A stretch of DNA of 7,168 bases from Candidatus Glassiibacteriota bacterium (GTDB lineage Bacteria > Gemmatimonadota > Glassbacteria > GWA2-58-10). The DNA lies in NCBI GenBank assembly GCA_030604975.1, contig JAUVUV010000109.1:1-7168 (forward strand), given 5' to 3'. The notes below the pieces were generated by a model that searched no databases, was not told where the DNA came from, and saw only the letters and a program-made list of their open reading frames with translations. The position numbers and the translations under genes were made by a program. Of this stretch, positions 5,563-7,168 are shown one piece after another; the first letter of the stretch is position 1, and each line of letters begins with the position of its first letter.

Positions 5563-6828
5563 TTGGCGAAGCGAAAAAAAGAAAACCCTTTCCTGCGCCG
5601 CGACATCGACCTGACGTCGGTACAAGGGAAGGACGGGAAGACGATGATCGTGGTGCACGACCCGCTTGAGCTCGACAAGCGCGGGACGGTAACGATAAGC
5701 GCCGGGGCGCTTCCACTGCTGTCGATGCTTGACGGCAGCCACAGCGCGGAAGAGATCCGCCTTAAGCTGGTGGAACAGACCGCACGCGCCGGCCAACTAA
5801 CCTCGATTCCCCTCGAGCTGGTAGAATCGATGATCAGAGGTCTGGATGAGGCTTACCTTCTGGATAACGAGCGCTTTCATGACGCTCACCGCAAGCTGAT
5901 CGAGGATTTCACTGCTCTTCGCGTCCGTCCGGCCGCCCTGGCAGGCAAATCCTACCCTGAGGATAAAAACAAACTCGAAGAGTTAATCGACAGCCTGCTC
6001 GCCTCTGGCGGCGAGAACGAAAAGGTACAGGAGCTGGAAGGCAAAACTATCCTGGCCGTGGTGGCGCCACACATTGAACTCAATGTCGGCCGGAAAATTT
6101 ATTCTGCCGGCTATGGCGCGCTAAAGGGGCGCTCCTACGACCGGGTGATAATTCTCGGCGTGGGTCACTCCATGGAGCACGGGTTGTTTTCAATTACAGA
6201 TAAAGACTATACCACTCCGCTCGGCACGGTGCCAACCGACAGGCAGGTTGCAACGCGCCTGAAAAAAAGCGCCGGAACACTTGCCACGGAAGATGATATC
6301 AACCACCGCTCAGAGCATTCGATTGAGTTCCAGTTGCTGTTCCTGCAGCGGGTGCTCGAGGGGCCGTTCACAGTCCTGCCGGTGCTTTGCGCTTCGCTTT
6401 TCGGCGAGTTGATCCCCAACAAATACAAAAGGCCCCGAGAGATCAAAGGGCTCGCTGTCGCCCTTGACTGCCTGGGAGAAATGCTCAGTGACCCGGGAAG
6501 CAAGACACTGGTAGTGGCCGGGGTGGATCTTTCGCACGTGGGCCCCAAGTTCGGGGACGAAAAACCGGCGATACAGATCACAGCCGAATCCTCGCGCCAC
6601 GACAGGGCTCTTCTCACAGCCCTGACCGCCCTGGACGTGGAATCTTTCTGCGCAGAGGGCACGCGGGTGACCGACCGCTACCATGTATGCGGGTTCAGCG
6701 TGCTTTCGATGCTGCTGGAGATCCTGCCGGAAGGTGTCCAGGGATTGGAGCTGGGATACCACGTGTGGCACGAAGCCCCCACCTGGAGTTCGGTGAGTTT
6801 TGCCGCAGCTGCGTTTTACAAAGATTAG
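5563..6828 (+). CDS. AmmeMemoRadiSam system protein B (Memo family) with N-terminal wHTH/PqqD-like extension
   Basis: A Memo-family protein with the fold of LigB-type extradiol dioxygenases. Bacterial members are named after their frequent association with an AMMECR1 protein and a radical SAM enzyme; the biochemical role is unsettled. The Memo domain covers about residues 118-421. Predicted metal ligands equivalent to human MEMO1 H49, H81 and C244 are H170 (VAPHIEL), H202 (GVGHS) and C376 (YHVCGFS); the H170-H202 distance of 32 equals that in MEMO1. Other family signatures are EHSIEFQLLFLQ (251-262) and VDLSHVG (321-327). Residues 10-115 form an extension with two predicted strands (MIVV, GTVTIS) and helices ending in LVESMIRGLDEAYLLDNERF, resembling a winged helix or PqqD-like module. 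Start TTG 5563 has GAGG upstream. The gene follows the aminopeptidase by 10 bases and is surely cotranscribed. No AMMECR1 or radical SAM gene is visible, but the window ends soon after. Confidence 0.92.
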   Translation: MAKRKKENPFLRRDIDLTSVQGKDGKTMIVVHDPLELDKRGTVTISAGALPLLSMLDGSHSAEEIRLKLVEQTARAGQLTSIPLELVESMIRGLDEAYLLDNERFHDAHRKLIEDFTALRVRPAALAGKSYPEDKNKLEELIDSLLASGGENEKVQELEGKTILAVVAPHIELNVGRKIYSAGYGALKGRSYDRVIILGVGHSMEHGLFSITDKDYTTPLGTVPTDRQVATRLKKSAGTLATEDDINHRSEHSIEFQLLFLQRVLEGPFTVLPVLCASLFGELIPNKYKRPREIKGLAVALDCLGEMLSDPGSKTLVVAGVDLSHVGPKFGDEKPAIQITAESSRHDRALLTALTALDVESFCAEGTRVTDRYHVCGFSVLSMLLEILPEGVQGLELGYHVWHEAPTWSSVSFAAAAFYKD

Positions 6829-6996
6829 GTCGGCTATTTTTCGAAATAATTTAACAGTTTCGCCGGATTTTGCACTGAACAACAGAATTCTCTCATCTTC
6901 ACTGTAATTCTCTATAGTTTTTTCACTCGCTTTAACTGCAAATTCTTTGCTCTCCGGCAAACTTAGCAGGTAAATCTACGATTCTTCCTAGTGTAC
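6829..6996. other. AT-rich intergenic region after the operon
   Basis: No convincing gene is present. Just after the Memo stop, TATTT (6835-6839) and AAATA (6844-6848) flank a TTCG loop, and CGGC (6831-6834) could pair outside it with GCCG (6862-6865) before TTTT. The stem is discontinuous, so it is at best a weak terminator. A minus-strand open frame enters here from the antisense of the Memo gene. Confidence 0.4.
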
Positions 6997-7168
6997 TGTC
7001 CCGGAAGTTCGTTGATTTAAATTTATGCCCCAAAACATTGGATAACTATTTTGGTATTGATCCTGAAACGCCCGTCCAGTCAAGATCGTAGGGGCAGACC
7101 CATGTGTCTGCCCGCGGGCGCACACACGGGTGCGCCCCTACGGAATATGTAACCTTATTTCAGGGACA
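6997..7168. mobile_element. Possible MITE-like element with short terminal inverted repeats
   Basis: TGTCCCGGAA (6997-7006) and TTCAGGGACA (7159-7168) are inverted copies that differ at one of ten bases; over 20 bases 13 match. They enclose 172 bases with no coding capacity, including the twin-hairpin repeat at 7087-7142. This is the layout of a small non-autonomous element or a remnant of an insertion sequence. The right end coincides with the window edge, so its true boundary and any target-site duplication cannot be seen. Confidence 0.35.
7087..7142. repeat. Twin-hairpin dispersed repeat (GTAGGGGC/GCCCCTAC type)
   Basis: The unit is bounded by an exact nine-base inverted repeat, CGTAGGGGC (7087-7095) and GCCCCTACG (7134-7142). 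Inside are two hairpins of equal geometry, each with an eight-base stem and a six-base loop: GGGCAGAC (7092-7099) with GTCTGCCC (7106-7113), and GGGCGCAC (7116-7123) with GTGCGCCC (7130-7137). Only GC separates them, and CCCGCGGG at the join is itself palindromic. GC-rich repeats with GTAGGGGC ends are scattered in many bacterial genomes, where their origin is unclear; some resemble REP elements mobilised by TnpA-REP transposases. It could also act as a terminator or RNA-stabilising fold. Confidence 0.8.

Noticed and set aside
6310..6960. Minus-strand open frame of 216 residues ending antisense to the Memo gene
   Set aside because: About 170 residues are antisense to a confident gene and read as low-quality sequence. 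The N-terminal 40 residues (with ILLFSAKSGETVKLFRKIADL-like text split over 6829-6930) look protein-like, but the TTG start has a stop seven codons upstream and no family could be named; at most it is a gene remnant.
7074..7083. CCAGTCAAG occurs near both window ends (about 95-103 and 7075-7083)
   Set aside because: A nine-base match without extension or context is expected by chance in 7 kb and does not support an attachment-site or direct-repeat pair.
7087..7142. Could the hairpins be a CRISPR array?
   Set aside because: There are only two hairpins with different stem sequences, and no regularly spaced identical repeats or spacers, and no cas genes.

Overview
The window looks like chromosomal DNA from an uncultured or little-studied bacterium. 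The large genes are moderately GC-rich, the gaps are AT-rich, and TTG and ATG starts follow clear AGGAGG- or GGGAG-type ribosome binding sites. A GTAGGGGC/GCCCCTAC hairpin repeat at the right edge resembles dispersed repeats in genomes of FCB-group and deltaproteobacterial type. No marker gene fixes the phylum, so this placement is inference.

Layout. Positions 1-39 may be the tail of an upstream gene. A small basic, probably disordered 64-residue protein (269-463) runs towards an adenylate kinase-like gene on the minus strand (582-1205). The two are separated by a hairpin that looks like a bidirectional terminator (518-552). After an AT-rich gap comes a compact cluster of three small plus-strand genes: a 59-residue ribbon-helix-helix DNA-binding protein with a TTG start (1442-1621), and two unrecognised helical proteins of 85 and 87 residues (1706-1963, 2010-2273). 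The first of these has an exact consensus promoter (TTGACA, 17 bases, TATAAT) overlapped by an imperfect inverted repeat, which suggests autoregulation.

The right two thirds hold a tight operon: an OPT-family oligopeptide transporter (2519-4558), an M29-like metallo-aminopeptidase (4596-5552) and a Memo-family AmmeMemoRadiSam system protein B with an N-terminal winged-helix/PqqD-like extension (5563-6828). The gaps are 37 and 10 bases. The first two genes suggest import of short peptides followed by removal of N-terminal residues in the cytoplasm. How the Memo protein contributes is not known; its usual AMMECR1 and radical SAM partners are not in the window.

The last 170 bases (6997-7168) are bounded by a short imperfect inverted repeat (TGTCCCGGAA and TTCAGGGACA) and contain a twin-hairpin repeat. 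They look like a non-coding, MITE-like or REP-like element that reaches the window edge.

Nothing here is a clearly new defence or mobile system. The best candidates for undescribed biology are the small-protein cluster under the RHH regulator and the coupling of a Memo protein to peptide uptake and cleavage.
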